From assembly GCA_002377585.1 (NCBI GenBank), contig DFQC01000025.1, positions 62,001-126,000 of the forward strand: 64,000 nucleotides of DNA, read 5' to 3'. Numbering within the stretch: the first letter of the stretch is position 1; every line of letters starts with the position of its first letter. Both the position numbers and the translations under genes were made by a program. The stretch is from Anaerolineales bacterium UBA3499. GTDB taxonomy: Bacteria > Chloroflexota > Anaerolineae > Anaerolineales > UBA11657. Under the pieces are notes generated by a model. The model was not told the origin of the DNA. It saw only the letters and a program-made list of their open reading frames with translations, and ran no database searches. Shown in pieces: positions 1 to 7,647 of this stretch.

Positions 1-1
1 A

Positions 2-448
2 ACCCGAATCGTACGCATTTTCAACACTTATGGTCCTAGAATGGCATTAAATGATGGTCGCGTTGTACCAAACTTCATATGTCAGGCACTAAAAGGCAAG
101 CCATTGACTGTTTATGGTGATGGATCACAAACACGAAGCTTTTGTTATGTAGATGATCTTGTAGATGGCATCCTTCTCCTCATGTCATCAGAACTAACAG
201 AACCTACTAATATTGGAAACCCTCATGAAGTCACGATATTAGAATTTGCTAACAAAATAAATAGCTTGACCAACAACGCCGCGGGTACTATTTTGGAAGA
301 TAAGCGTACCTTAGGAGATCCGCAACAACGTAAACCTGACATCTCAAGGGCTGGACAATTGCTAAGTTGGAAACCACAGGTAACATTAGAAGATGGTCTA
401 ACACGCACAATAGCATATTTTAAAGACAAATTATCTGACAGTATGTAG
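2..448 (+). CDS. NAD-dependent epimerase/dehydratase, UDP-glucuronate decarboxylase-like (3' part)
   Basis: This is the C-terminal 148 residues of an extended short-chain dehydrogenase. The frame is open to the left edge, so the N-terminal Rossmann half (GxxGxxG, YxxxK) lies outside the window. The first residues read RIFNTYGPRM, followed by VVPNFICQAL, LTVYGDGSQTRSF and YVDDLVDG, the substrate-binding signature of UDP-glucuronate decarboxylases and related nucleotide-sugar epimerases. Such enzymes act in the cytoplasm to make sugars for surface polysaccharide. The closest match by eye is UDP-xylose synthase, but other NDP-sugar dehydratases share these motifs. It precedes the mre genes on the same strand with a 36-nt gap. 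Confidence 0.85.
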   Translation, partial: TRIVRIFNTYGPRMALNDGRVVPNFICQALKGKPLTVYGDGSQTRSFCYVDDLVDGILLLMSSELTEPTNIGNPHEVTILEFANKINSLTNNAAGTILEDKRTLGDPQQRKPDISRAGQLLSWKPQVTLEDGLTRTIAYFKDKLSDSM

Positions 449-484
449 ATCTTTATTCGAGTCACCCAATCAACACACAATGAC

Positions 485-1339
485 ATGTACCGAAACAAAT
501 TACAAACGAATATAATACTGTCAGTAACAATTATAGCTATCGGAATATTGTTATTATCATTAAGTTACAGACAATCATTAGGTAATTTCAAAAATGTAAT
601 TAGTATGATTCTGACACCTTTACAAGTCAATATATTCTCTTTGGTTGAACCCCTTTACGCTAATGCACCCAATACTCCAGAGGAACTAGTCAATCTAAAC
701 GCAACTTTAACAGCAGAGATAGCATTGTTACGGTCTGAGAACATACGTATGAACGAAACAATATATGAACGAGATATGCTCGCAGCACTGCTCAATTACA
801 CTAAATTAGATAATGTACATACATACATCAGCGCTAATGTAATCGGGAAAGATACAAGCAGTTTCTTACAGTACGTCATTATTGACATAGGCACAACTGG
901 TGGTGTGCAACGTGATATGCCGGTTGTAACGGATTCAGGACTAGTCGGTATAATCAATGAGGCAACCCCTAGAGCCAGCAAGATATTACTTTTGAACAGT
1001 GACCAAATGGCAATTAATGTCAGAGTTCAAAATTCACGGGCTGACGGAGTGCTATTCGGACAAGCATCCAAAGACCTAAGACTCAGATATGTCGCACTTG
1101 ATGATAATATTAATGCGGGTGATTTAGTTGTTACTTCAGGACTAGGAGGTTCCCTTCCAGCTAACATTCCTGTCGGAGAAATAGCTTCTGTCCGTAGTCG
1201 CGCATATGATGTTTTTCAAGAGGCAGAAGTTTTGCCATTAGTTAACTTGGACAAAATAGAAATAGTGATGATCATTACTGACTTCACTCCCACCGAACTC
1301 AGCCCTCTCATAAGCACTCCGATTCCAGACGACCTTTGA
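485..1339 (+). CDS. mreC: Rod shape-determining protein MreC
   Basis: A 284-residue protein with a short cytoplasmic N-terminus, one transmembrane helix (about residues 9-27), a helical coiled-coil stretch (about 65-100, rich in E/L/R with LLRSENIRMNE) and then the MreC beta-barrel domain (VIGKDTSSFLQYVIID, GLVGIINE, GDLVVTSGLGGSLPANIPVG). MreC is the bitopic membrane protein that links the MreB cytoskeleton to the elongation peptidoglycan synthases. Its stop overlaps the mreD start by 4 bp (TTGA), indicating translational coupling. The length is normal for the family. There is no strong Shine-Dalgarno before the ATG. Confidence 0.93.
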   Translation: MYRNKLQTNIILSVTIIAIGILLLSLSYRQSLGNFKNVISMILTPLQVNIFSLVEPLYANAPNTPEELVNLNATLTAEIALLRSENIRMNETIYERDMLAALLNYTKLDNVHTYISANVIGKDTSSFLQYVIIDIGTTGGVQRDMPVVTDSGLVGIINEATPRASKILLLNSDQMAINVRVQNSRADGVLFGQASKDLRLRYVALDDNINAGDLVVTSGLGGSLPANIPVGEIASVRSRAYDVFQEAEVLPLVNLDKIEIVMIITDFTPTELSPLISTPIPDDL

Positions 1340-1842
1340 GAAATATAATAATTGCTCTATTAATAATTCCACTGCTAGCTATACTGCAGAGCACCCTTTT
1401 ACCATATTTCAATTTTCAGAGTGCAGTCAGTTTGGATTTGGTATTGGTGATAGTACTGTCTTGGAATTTGGTATATCCTAATAGCGAAAGTATGTTCTGG
1501 GCACTGCTCGGTGGATTAATGCTTGATGCGCTCTCAGGAGCCCATATGGGAACCAATATAATAGCACTCACTATGGCTAGTCTTATACCAAATTTGGTAA
1601 GCTCACGCATCTGGTCAACCCACATCCTACTAAGAATTTTTGTAGGCATAACTGGTACCGCAATCTACTATATCGTATATTTCATATTATTAACTACAAC
1701 TGGTTGGCAAACTAAATGGTCAAATCTACCAACGGATAAGTTAGTTAATTCAATCATGATTAACGTATTTGTTATGATTCTAATCCTGCCATCAGTACGA
1801 TGGATAGCCCTGCGAATAACAAAGCGCAACATTGATATATAA
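1336..1842 (+). CDS. mreD: Rod shape-determining protein MreD
   Basis: A 168-residue integral membrane protein with about five hydrophobic helices and the family features LLPYFN near the N-terminus and GLMLDALSGAHMGTN in the middle. It starts with TTG inside a TTGA overlap with the mreC stop, so it is probably made by coupled translation. MreD works with MreC, RodA and PBP2 in the elongasome. Position (between mreC and a PBP2 gene), size and topology support the call; MreD sequences are otherwise poorly conserved. Confidence 0.9.
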   Translation: MRNIIIALLIIPLLAILQSTLLPYFNFQSAVSLDLVLVIVLSWNLVYPNSESMFWALLGGLMLDALSGAHMGTNIIALTMASLIPNLVSSRIWSTHILLRIFVGITGTAIYYIVYFILLTTTGWQTKWSNLPTDKLVNSIMINVFVMILILPSVRWIALRITKRNIDI

Positions 1843-1843
1843 G

Positions 1844-3832
1844 ATGAATCCATCACCATTTGTAACTCCCTGGAGAGTTGGAACACTATATAGCCTGATG
1901 GCTATATCCATCATAGCATTTACTGGGCAGCTCCTTCGATTGCAAGTCATTCAACATGAAGAATTCTCTGCGCTAGCAATCGAAAACCGACAAGCACGAA
2001 TAAATGCCCCAGCTCAGCGCGGAGTGATTTATGACCGCAATGGCATAATACTTGCGCACAATATACCATCGTATGATGTAGTCATAACTCCAGCAGAACT
2101 TCCTGAAGATGATTTAAGATTACAGGAAATATATCAGCGAATAGCTACAGTCACTGGAGCGCCGATTAATACCCCTCCACTTGATGCAGGAAATGCTAGT
2201 AGAAATAGGATCGGTGAAGATGCACCACCACCTGGCATTACAGAAGTTGTTTTCTTACAAGAATCAATTGCACCTTATGAATCAGTAGTTGTCGCACCAA
2301 ATGTAGATAGAACGGTAGCCCTAACACTTAGTGAGGAGCTTCGCAACCTCCCAGGTGTAGGAATACAGATCACACCAATGCGCGATTACCCAACAGGCGC
2401 ACTTACATCACATGTAATTGGATATATGGGTCCAATTACAGAAGCAGTAAAAGATTTTTATTCAGAAAGAGGATTCGATGCTTCTAGAGACAAAATCGGT
2501 TACTCTGGAGTAGAAGCTTTTATGCAAGATACCCTAGCAGGTCAAAACGGCTCCAAGCTAATAGAACAAGATGTCGCAGGCTTAGAATTAAGAGTTATAG
2601 GTGAAGTGAAAAACCCAATACCTGGTAGAAGCATAATGTTGACCATTGATACACAACTACAAGCAATTTCTGAGGCTGCGTTAAGGCAACGCATGAAAAT
2701 AGAAAATCAAAGCAGGGACGGACAGCCAGTCACTAATGGAGTCGTCATATCTATGAATCCACAGACTGGTGAAATTCTGTCAATGGTTTCGTTGCCCAAC
2801 TATGACAATCAGCAATTCGCGCGGTATATTCCAGTAGATTACTACACTGAACTACTGAACCATCCGCATAAACCTTTACTAAACCAAGCAATCAGTGGGG
2901 AGCACCCACCTGGTTCTGTGTATAAGTTAGTAGTTGCATCAGGAGCTCTACAGGAAGAAATTGTAACTCCCGAACAATTTGTTGATGATCCAGGAGAAAT
3001 TGAAATAGTCAACAGATATTTTCCAAACGACCCTGGTAAGACCAGAAAAGTTGTTTGCTGGAAACGCGATGGGCATGGACCAGTCGACTTCATGACTGGC
3101 ATAGCGCAATCCTGCGACGTATATTTTTACGCTCTTGGTGGTGGCTATGAGGAAGGTGGAGTAACAAATGGTTTGGGTATTGATAAAATATTCCAATACT
3201 CCGAGTGGTTAGGTTATAACCAAATCACTGGTATAGAGCTACCCGGAGAACTATCAGGACTTATACCTAATAGGGATTGGAAACGTATTAATATTGGAGA
3301 AAATTGGTCAACTGGTGATACGTATATATCTTCTATTGGTCAGGGATATGTTCTATCAACTCCATTACAAGTACTAAATTCCTTTACACCTTTCATCAAT
3401 AAGGATGGAGCATTGATGAAGCCCACTATAATACGCAACATTCTGGATGGAGAGGGCAATGTTGTTAAAGAATTCCAGCCACAGATAATTCATCAAACAC
3501 CAATTAAACGTTCTATCATCGAAAAGATTAGCCTCGCACTACGAAAAGTGATGGTGGATGGCACTGGAGAAAAATTAGAAGAACTCAATGGCGTAACAAT
3601 AGCTGGCAAAACTGGCACAGCTGAATATTGTGATAATATTGCTCAAGAAGCAGGGCGATGCAAATTCGGAGCATGGCCAGCACATGCATGGTTCGTAGGA
3701 TATGGTCCATATGAGAATCCAGAGATAGCTGTGGTAGCATTTGTTTATAGTGGTGAGGAAGGCTCAACAGTAGCGGGACCCATAGTTATGGAAATCATGG
3801 ATGCATATTTCGAACTAGAAAAATTGAAATGA
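1844..3832 (+). CDS. mrdA: Penicillin-binding protein 2 (elongation transpeptidase)
   Basis: A class B penicillin-binding protein of 662 residues if the ATG at 1844 is used; a TTG four codons upstream (1832) would overlap mreD. It has an N-terminal membrane anchor (about 12-32), a dimerization/pedestal domain containing RGVIYDRNG and VIGYMG, and a transpeptidase domain with the active-site SxxK (GSVYK, Ser358), the SxD/N box (SCD, Ser423) and KTGT (Lys589). The long insertion with CWKRDGHG is usual for PBP2. It cross-links lateral-wall peptidoglycan together with RodA, which is encoded next. Sited in the mreCD-mrdA-rodA order, so the assignment is secure. Confidence 0.96.
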   Translation: MNPSPFVTPWRVGTLYSLMAISIIAFTGQLLRLQVIQHEEFSALAIENRQARINAPAQRGVIYDRNGIILAHNIPSYDVVITPAELPEDDLRLQEIYQRIATVTGAPINTPPLDAGNASRNRIGEDAPPPGITEVVFLQESIAPYESVVVAPNVDRTVALTLSEELRNLPGVGIQITPMRDYPTGALTSHVIGYMGPITEAVKDFYSERGFDASRDKIGYSGVEAFMQDTLAGQNGSKLIEQDVAGLELRVIGEVKNPIPGRSIMLTIDTQLQAISEAALRQRMKIENQSRDGQPVTNGVVISMNPQTGEILSMVSLPNYDNQQFARYIPVDYYTELLNHPHKPLLNQAISGEHPPGSVYKLVVASGALQEEIVTPEQFVDDPGEIEIVNRYFPNDPGKTRKVVCWKRDGHGPVDFMTGIAQSCDVYFYALGGGYEEGGVTNGLGIDKIFQYSEWLGYNQITGIELPGELSGLIPNRDWKRINIGENWSTGDTYISSIGQGYVLSTPLQVLNSFTPFINKDGALMKPTIIRNILDGEGNVVKEFQPQIIHQTPIKRSIIEKISLALRKVMVDGTGEKLEELNGVTIAGKTGTAEYCDNIAQEAGRCKFGAWPAHAWFVGYGPYENPEIAVVAFVYSGEEGSTVAGPIVMEIMDAYFELEKLK

Positions 3833-3933
3833 TTCATTCAACCAAGTTAAATAGCACCGGAAATACTGGCGATCAGCATAATCACCATACATCAAATAAA
3901 CAATCTTATAATAATCTAGATGGTTAATACAAA

Positions 3934-5067
3934 ATGTCCACATTATTTAGTCAGAAATCAATAACCGGGAGTAAGAGACGCGAACTGTGGAGGAATTTCG
4001 ACTGGTTACTTATAGCGGCAGTTGTACTACTATTAACAATGGGAACAGCCATGATCAGATCGAGCACATTTGAGCATCCGACTCTTTATGATACGCCTCG
4101 ACAACAAATACAATATGCCATTGTAGGATTTGCTCTTATCTGGATATTGGCGTCTATAGATTATCGTTATTGGCAAAGCCTTTCCAAGTTCATTTATGTA
4201 TTAATTATCATATCTTTATTGGTTTTGTTTGTAATAGGAGTTGTAGCTGGCGGTGCACAACGATGGTTTAACTTTTTTGAACTGTTTTATATTCAACCTT
4301 CTGAGCTAGCCAAAATTGGTAGTGTCATTTGGATTGCAAGCTTTTTCGCCAACCGACGCAATCAGCTAAACCAGTTCCGCTGGATATTACTATCAATAAT
4401 ACACGCTGGCATTCCTGCAGCTCTAGTAATGGCTCAGCCCGATCTTAGTTCAGCAGTCATGATTATAATAGTATGGCTAAGCATACTATGGACTGCAGGT
4501 GTGAGACCCAAACACTTGGCCATATTGTCTGGTGCTAGCATAGCAGGCTTACCAGCAATATGGATACTGATGGAAGAGTATCAACGTAACAGAGTAATCA
4601 ATTTCCTAAACCCTTCACTTGATCCTGGAGCCCAATACAACGTACGTCAAGCCCTAATTAGTGTAGGGTCTGGTGGATGGTTTGGGCAAGGGTATAATCA
4701 AGCATCACAGGTACAGTTGCGTTTTTTGAAAGTGCGACATACTGACTTTATTTTCTCTGCTACAGCAGCAGAATTTGGACTATTGGGTGTAATAGCAATA
4801 ATGTTGCTATTTGTAGTCATAGGATGGCGAATATTCCGAATAGGCAACAACTCACAAGATGCATTTGGTGCATATTTATGCTATGGAATGGGTTCTATGA
4901 TTTTCGCACAAGCATGTTTCAACATAGGGATGAATTTAAACCTTTTGCCAGTAATTGGACTTCCTTTGCCCTTTTTTAGCTATGGGGGTAGCGCACTTAT
5001 TACATTAAGTATAGGACTTGGAATAGTGCAAAGCGTTGCAATAAACCAAAATAAATATGAATACTAG
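3934..5067 (+). CDS. rodA: Rod shape-determining protein RodA (SEDS glycosyltransferase)
   Basis: A 377-residue SEDS-family protein with about ten transmembrane helices. Recognisable motifs are RWFNFFELFYIQPSELAK, MAQPDLSSA, the large periplasmic loop with RVINFLNPSLDPGAQYN, FSATAAEFG and the C-terminal LPLPFFSYGGSA. RodA polymerises lipid II and partners with PBP2. A gap of 101 nt separates it from mrdA; this gap holds a TATAAT (3912-3917 region) but no convincing -35. Its end overlaps gltX by 11 bp. FtsW is the paralogue alternative, but the company of mreCD/mrdA favours RodA. Confidence 0.94.
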   Translation: MSTLFSQKSITGSKRRELWRNFDWLLIAAVVLLLTMGTAMIRSSTFEHPTLYDTPRQQIQYAIVGFALIWILASIDYRYWQSLSKFIYVLIIISLLVLFVIGVVAGGAQRWFNFFELFYIQPSELAKIGSVIWIASFFANRRNQLNQFRWILLSIIHAGIPAALVMAQPDLSSAVMIIIVWLSILWTAGVRPKHLAILSGASIAGLPAIWILMEEYQRNRVINFLNPSLDPGAQYNVRQALISVGSGGWFGQGYNQASQVQLRFLKVRHTDFIFSATAAEFGLLGVIAIMLLFVVIGWRIFRIGNNSQDAFGAYLCYGMGSMIFAQACFNIGMNLNLLPVIGLPLPFFSYGGSALITLSIGLGIVQSVAINQNKYEY

Positions 5068-6529
5068 CTCACCAATACGCGTCCGATTTGCTCCATCACC
5101 TACAGGATATCTCCACATCGGAGGTGCAAGAACAGCCTTATACAACTACCTCTTTGCTAAAATAAATGGTGGTAGTATGGTCCTTCGCATAGAAGATACA
5201 GATCGCAAGCGATATGTTGAAGACTCAGAAAAACAACTCATAAAAGATCTCAAATGGTTAGGTATTAGTTGGGATGAAGGTCCAGATGTTGGTGGCAAAT
5301 ATTCTCCTTACACACAGTCAGAAAGAACCAAATTGCATCGCAATTACGCTGAAAAACTGGTCAGTATTGATAAAGCATACTATTGCTTCTGTGACAAAGA
5401 ACGCCTTCAATCTATACGCTCCAAACACAAAGGATATGACGGTCACTGCCGAGACATTGATACAAATAAGGCACTAGAAAGAGTTATATCAGGAGAAGAG
5501 CATACAATACGATTCCGCAGCCCCAAACAAGGCACTACTACGGTAGATGATCTGATTAGGAAAAATATAACAGTAAAAAATAAACAGATGGAAGATTTTG
5601 TCTTATTCAAGGCTGATGGTTTCCCAGTGTACCATTTGGCTGCAATGGTAGATGATCACTTGATGGGCATAACACATGTAATTCGAGGCGAGGAATGGTT
5701 GTCTAGCATTGCTAAACACGCCCTAATAATTAGAGCATTTGGATGGTCAGAGCCAATTTGGTGTCATCTTTCCGTACTTACTCAGCCAGATGGCAAAGGC
5801 AAAATGAGCAAAAGAGATGCTAAGACGAAAGAACCGGGCAATAAACACTCAATTTTCATAAATGATCTGAACAATAAAGGTTATCATCCAGAAGCAATAA
5901 CCAATTGGATGGCTCTTATGGGATGGAGTTTAGATGACAAGCAAGAGGACTTTAAGCTCGTTGACCTAGAAAAGGTTTTTAATCTTGACCGCATAAATCC
6001 ATCGCCAGCAGCAGTAAATTTCAGTAAATTAGATTATTTTCAAGGTAAACATGTCAGGCAGATGTCTAACAGCGAAGTTGCATCTAGTGTTCAGCCATTT
6101 CTCATGAAAGCAGGAATAGTACCTGATCAAGAAATGTTATTAAGCCTTGTGCCGCTAATCAAGAATCGTATAGTAACATTTGAAGACTCTGTAGAATGGC
6201 TCAGCTTTTTCTTTACAAAAGAAATTCAAATATCACCTTCTGAATTTATAAATAAAAAAACCACAAAAGAAGAGACACTCGTAATATTACAAAAGGTCCA
6301 ACTAACTTTGGAACAGCTACCCACATTTGACCATGAAGGTATTGAATCAGAATTACGATTACTTGCAGAAAAAATGAACTTGAAGCTCGGACAGTTGCTC
6401 AATCCAGTGCGATTAGCTACAAGTGGCCAAAAGGTAAGTCCACCACTTTTTGAAACCCTGGAAATTCTTGGAGAAAATCTGGTCCATAGTCGTATAGAAA
6501 AAGCAATTAAATTACTAGAAAACATTTAA
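5057..6529 (+). CDS. gltX: Glutamyl-tRNA synthetase
   Basis: A 490-residue class I aminoacyl-tRNA synthetase with the PSPTGYLHIGGAR HIGH-type motif (residues 13-25), the RGEEWLSS box and the KMSKR motif (249-253). The anticodon-binding helical domain follows from about 330. It attaches glutamate to tRNA-Glu. The start ATG lies within the last codons of rodA, an 11-bp overlap. A separate GlnRS and a tRNA-Gln lie nearby, so this enzyme need not misacylate tRNA-Gln in this organism, although that cannot be decided from sequence alone. Confidence 0.96.
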   Translation: MNTSSPIRVRFAPSPTGYLHIGGARTALYNYLFAKINGGSMVLRIEDTDRKRYVEDSEKQLIKDLKWLGISWDEGPDVGGKYSPYTQSERTKLHRNYAEKLVSIDKAYYCFCDKERLQSIRSKHKGYDGHCRDIDTNKALERVISGEEHTIRFRSPKQGTTTVDDLIRKNITVKNKQMEDFVLFKADGFPVYHLAAMVDDHLMGITHVIRGEEWLSSIAKHALIIRAFGWSEPIWCHLSVLTQPDGKGKMSKRDAKTKEPGNKHSIFINDLNNKGYHPEAITNWMALMGWSLDDKQEDFKLVDLEKVFNLDRINPSPAAVNFSKLDYFQGKHVRQMSNSEVASSVQPFLMKAGIVPDQEMLLSLVPLIKNRIVTFEDSVEWLSFFFTKEIQISPSEFINKKTTKEETLVILQKVQLTLEQLPTFDHEGIESELRLLAEKMNLKLGQLLNPVRLATSGQKVSPPLFETLEILGENLVHSRIEKAIKLLENI

Positions 6530-6553
6530 CTGACTTATTCGCTATGGTAAAAT
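6526..6553 (+). promoter_or_regulatory. Putative sigma70 promoter for tRNA-Gln
   Basis: TTAACT (6526-6531), a 16-nt spacer and TAAAAT (6548-6553) end 11 nt before the mature tRNA-Gln. The -35 box overlaps the end of gltX. The predicted start falls about 5 nt before the tRNA. Confidence 0.55.
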
Positions 6554-6564
6554 CATATAAGCGC

Positions 6565-6636
6565 TGGGGGATAGTTTAGTTGGTAGAACAGCGGATTCTG
6601 GCTCCGCCAGCTCAGGTTCGAATCCTGGTCCCCCAG
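6565..6636 (+). tRNA. tRNA-Gln (anticodon CTG)
   Basis: A 72-nt cloverleaf. The acceptor stem TGGGGGA pairs with TCCCCCA, with discriminator G at 6636. The anticodon arm GCGGA/TCCGC carries loop TTCTGGC with anticodon CTG, reading CAG codons. The T arm is CAGG TTCGAAT CCTG. No CCA is encoded. The acceptor starts with a weak U-A pair, as is usual for tRNA-Gln. It lies directly after gltX and about 1 kb before the end of glnS on the other strand. Confidence 0.95.
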
Positions 6637-6762
6637 TCTAGAAAAATCCTAATAGCATTGGCAAACATTGTGATATACTGCTACCAACTCGTTGGTATGT
6701 TCATAAATACCACACCTACACCAGCGGAAGCAACAGCGGGAGTAACAAGGAGTGTAATAGTA

Positions 6763-7017
6763 ATGTCCAAACATACAAGAGCATTAAAACAGGCTGAACA
6801 AGACTATGCCAAGGCTACGGACAAACTTGAAAAACTGCAAATGCAGTATGAGAGCATGCAAAAATCATTGAATGAAAACGAACAAGAAAATACTGAAGAC
6901 ATACAGAAAGAACTTAGCGCAATAACCGATCGCATATCCGAAGCACAAACTGTACGCAAGAAAGCTAAATCTAAAGTTGCAGAAGCAGAAATGTTTGTTA
7001 TGAGGAATAAATATTAG
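6763..7017 (+). CDS. Small coiled-coil protein of unknown function
   Basis: An 84-residue, highly charged, probably cytosolic protein made almost entirely of heptad-like helix (ALKQAEQDYAKATDKLEKLQ, then QKELSAITDRISEAQ). The open frame extends upstream through tRNA-Gln, but the ATG at 6763 has an AAGGAG at 6747-6752, 10 nt upstream, and is the sensible start. I do not recognise a family. It has no signal peptide or membrane segment. It lies between tRNA-Gln and the cold-shock gene and could be read through from the tRNA promoter. Confidence 0.7.
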   Translation: MSKHTRALKQAEQDYAKATDKLEKLQMQYESMQKSLNENEQENTEDIQKELSAITDRISEAQTVRKKAKSKVAEAEMFVMRNKY

Positions 7018-7051
7018 TTCAAATATCTATTCCACAAGTGATAACTCAGGG

Positions 7052-7080
7052 TTGACAACCGACAAATCGCGATGTATGAT
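7052..7080 (+). promoter_or_regulatory. Strong sigma70 promoter for the cold-shock gene
   Basis: TTGACA (7052-7057), an exactly 17-nt spacer and TATGAT (7075-7080). The predicted start near 7087 gives the following cold-shock gene an untranslated leader of about 170 nt. Confidence 0.75.
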
Positions 7081-7086
7081 GCCCGT

Positions 7087-7256
7087 GCAGTGACAAAGTA
7101 GAGACATATTGACAGGAAAAGGTTTAGTTTGCAGTCAACAGAATTAGTATCAGCAGTACAGTTAGTCGTATCCCCAGTGGTAATTTTCCATATAATTGGT
7201 GAAGAATTACAAGCGCGTTTACTTATGCGCATATATAAGGAATAAGGAGTATTTTT
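7087..7256 (+). promoter_or_regulatory. Long 5' leader of the cold-shock gene, possible RNA thermosensor
   Basis: The interval between the predicted transcription start and the csp ATG holds no ORF. Just before the ribosome binding site it has a small inverted repeat (GCGC 7213-7216 with GCGC 7227-7230), followed by AAGGAG at 7244-7249. Long structured leaders are a known feature of cspA-type genes, where they control cold induction. No direct sequence match to the enterobacterial cold box was seen. Confidence 0.45.
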
Positions 7257-7466
7257 ATGAGTGAAAGAGAATCTGGCACAGTCAAGTGGTTTAACGATGC
7301 AAAAGGTTTTGGATTCATTTCCCGCGAGGAAGGTGATGATTGCTTTGTCCACTATAGTGCCATAAATGCAGATGGTTTTCGAAGCCTACATGAGGGACAA
7401 CAAGTTGAATTTACAGTTGAGCCATCAGACAGGGGACCTAAAGCCATCGACGTATCGGTAGTGTAA
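7257..7466 (+). CDS. Cold-shock domain protein (CspA family)
   Basis: A 69-residue single cold-shock domain with both RNA-binding motifs: RNP1 as KGFGFI (after GTVKWFNDA) and RNP2 as CFVHYS (the usual form is VFVHFS). Such proteins bind single-stranded RNA/DNA and melt RNA structure. The length is standard. It has a good AAGGAG seven nt before the ATG, its own consensus promoter, a long leader and a downstream intrinsic terminator, so it is a single-gene transcription unit. Confidence 0.95.
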   Translation: MSERESGTVKWFNDAKGFGFISREEGDDCFVHYSAINADGFRSLHEGQQVEFTVEPSDRGPKAIDVSVV

Positions 7467-7524
7467 CACCACCTTTTCCTGTCATACCTTGGGAAATCAG
7501 CACTGACCCTTTGTAAGACACTTC

Positions 7525-7564
7525 AAACATTAGTGAGCGGTAATATGTTCACTAATGTTTTTTT
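7525..7564 (+). terminator. Rho-independent terminator after the cold-shock gene
   Basis: A perfect 12-bp stem (AAACATTAGTGA 7525-7536 with TCACTAATGTTT 7549-7560) with a 12-nt loop is followed by a T run. The stem begins with A residues opposite the T tract, so it can also serve transcripts coming from glnS on the other strand. Confidence 0.85.
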
Positions 7565-7647
7565 ATTGGATCGAAAGAATAATAATGAACAACAATAGTA
7601 TTCTCGATTAGATAAAACTGAATATACTGAGAATCCAAATGCTGATA

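Noticed and set aside
6580..6762. N-terminal extension of the coiled-coil protein through tRNA-Gln
   Set aside because: It would translate the tRNA gene; the ATG at 6763 has a good ribosome binding site.
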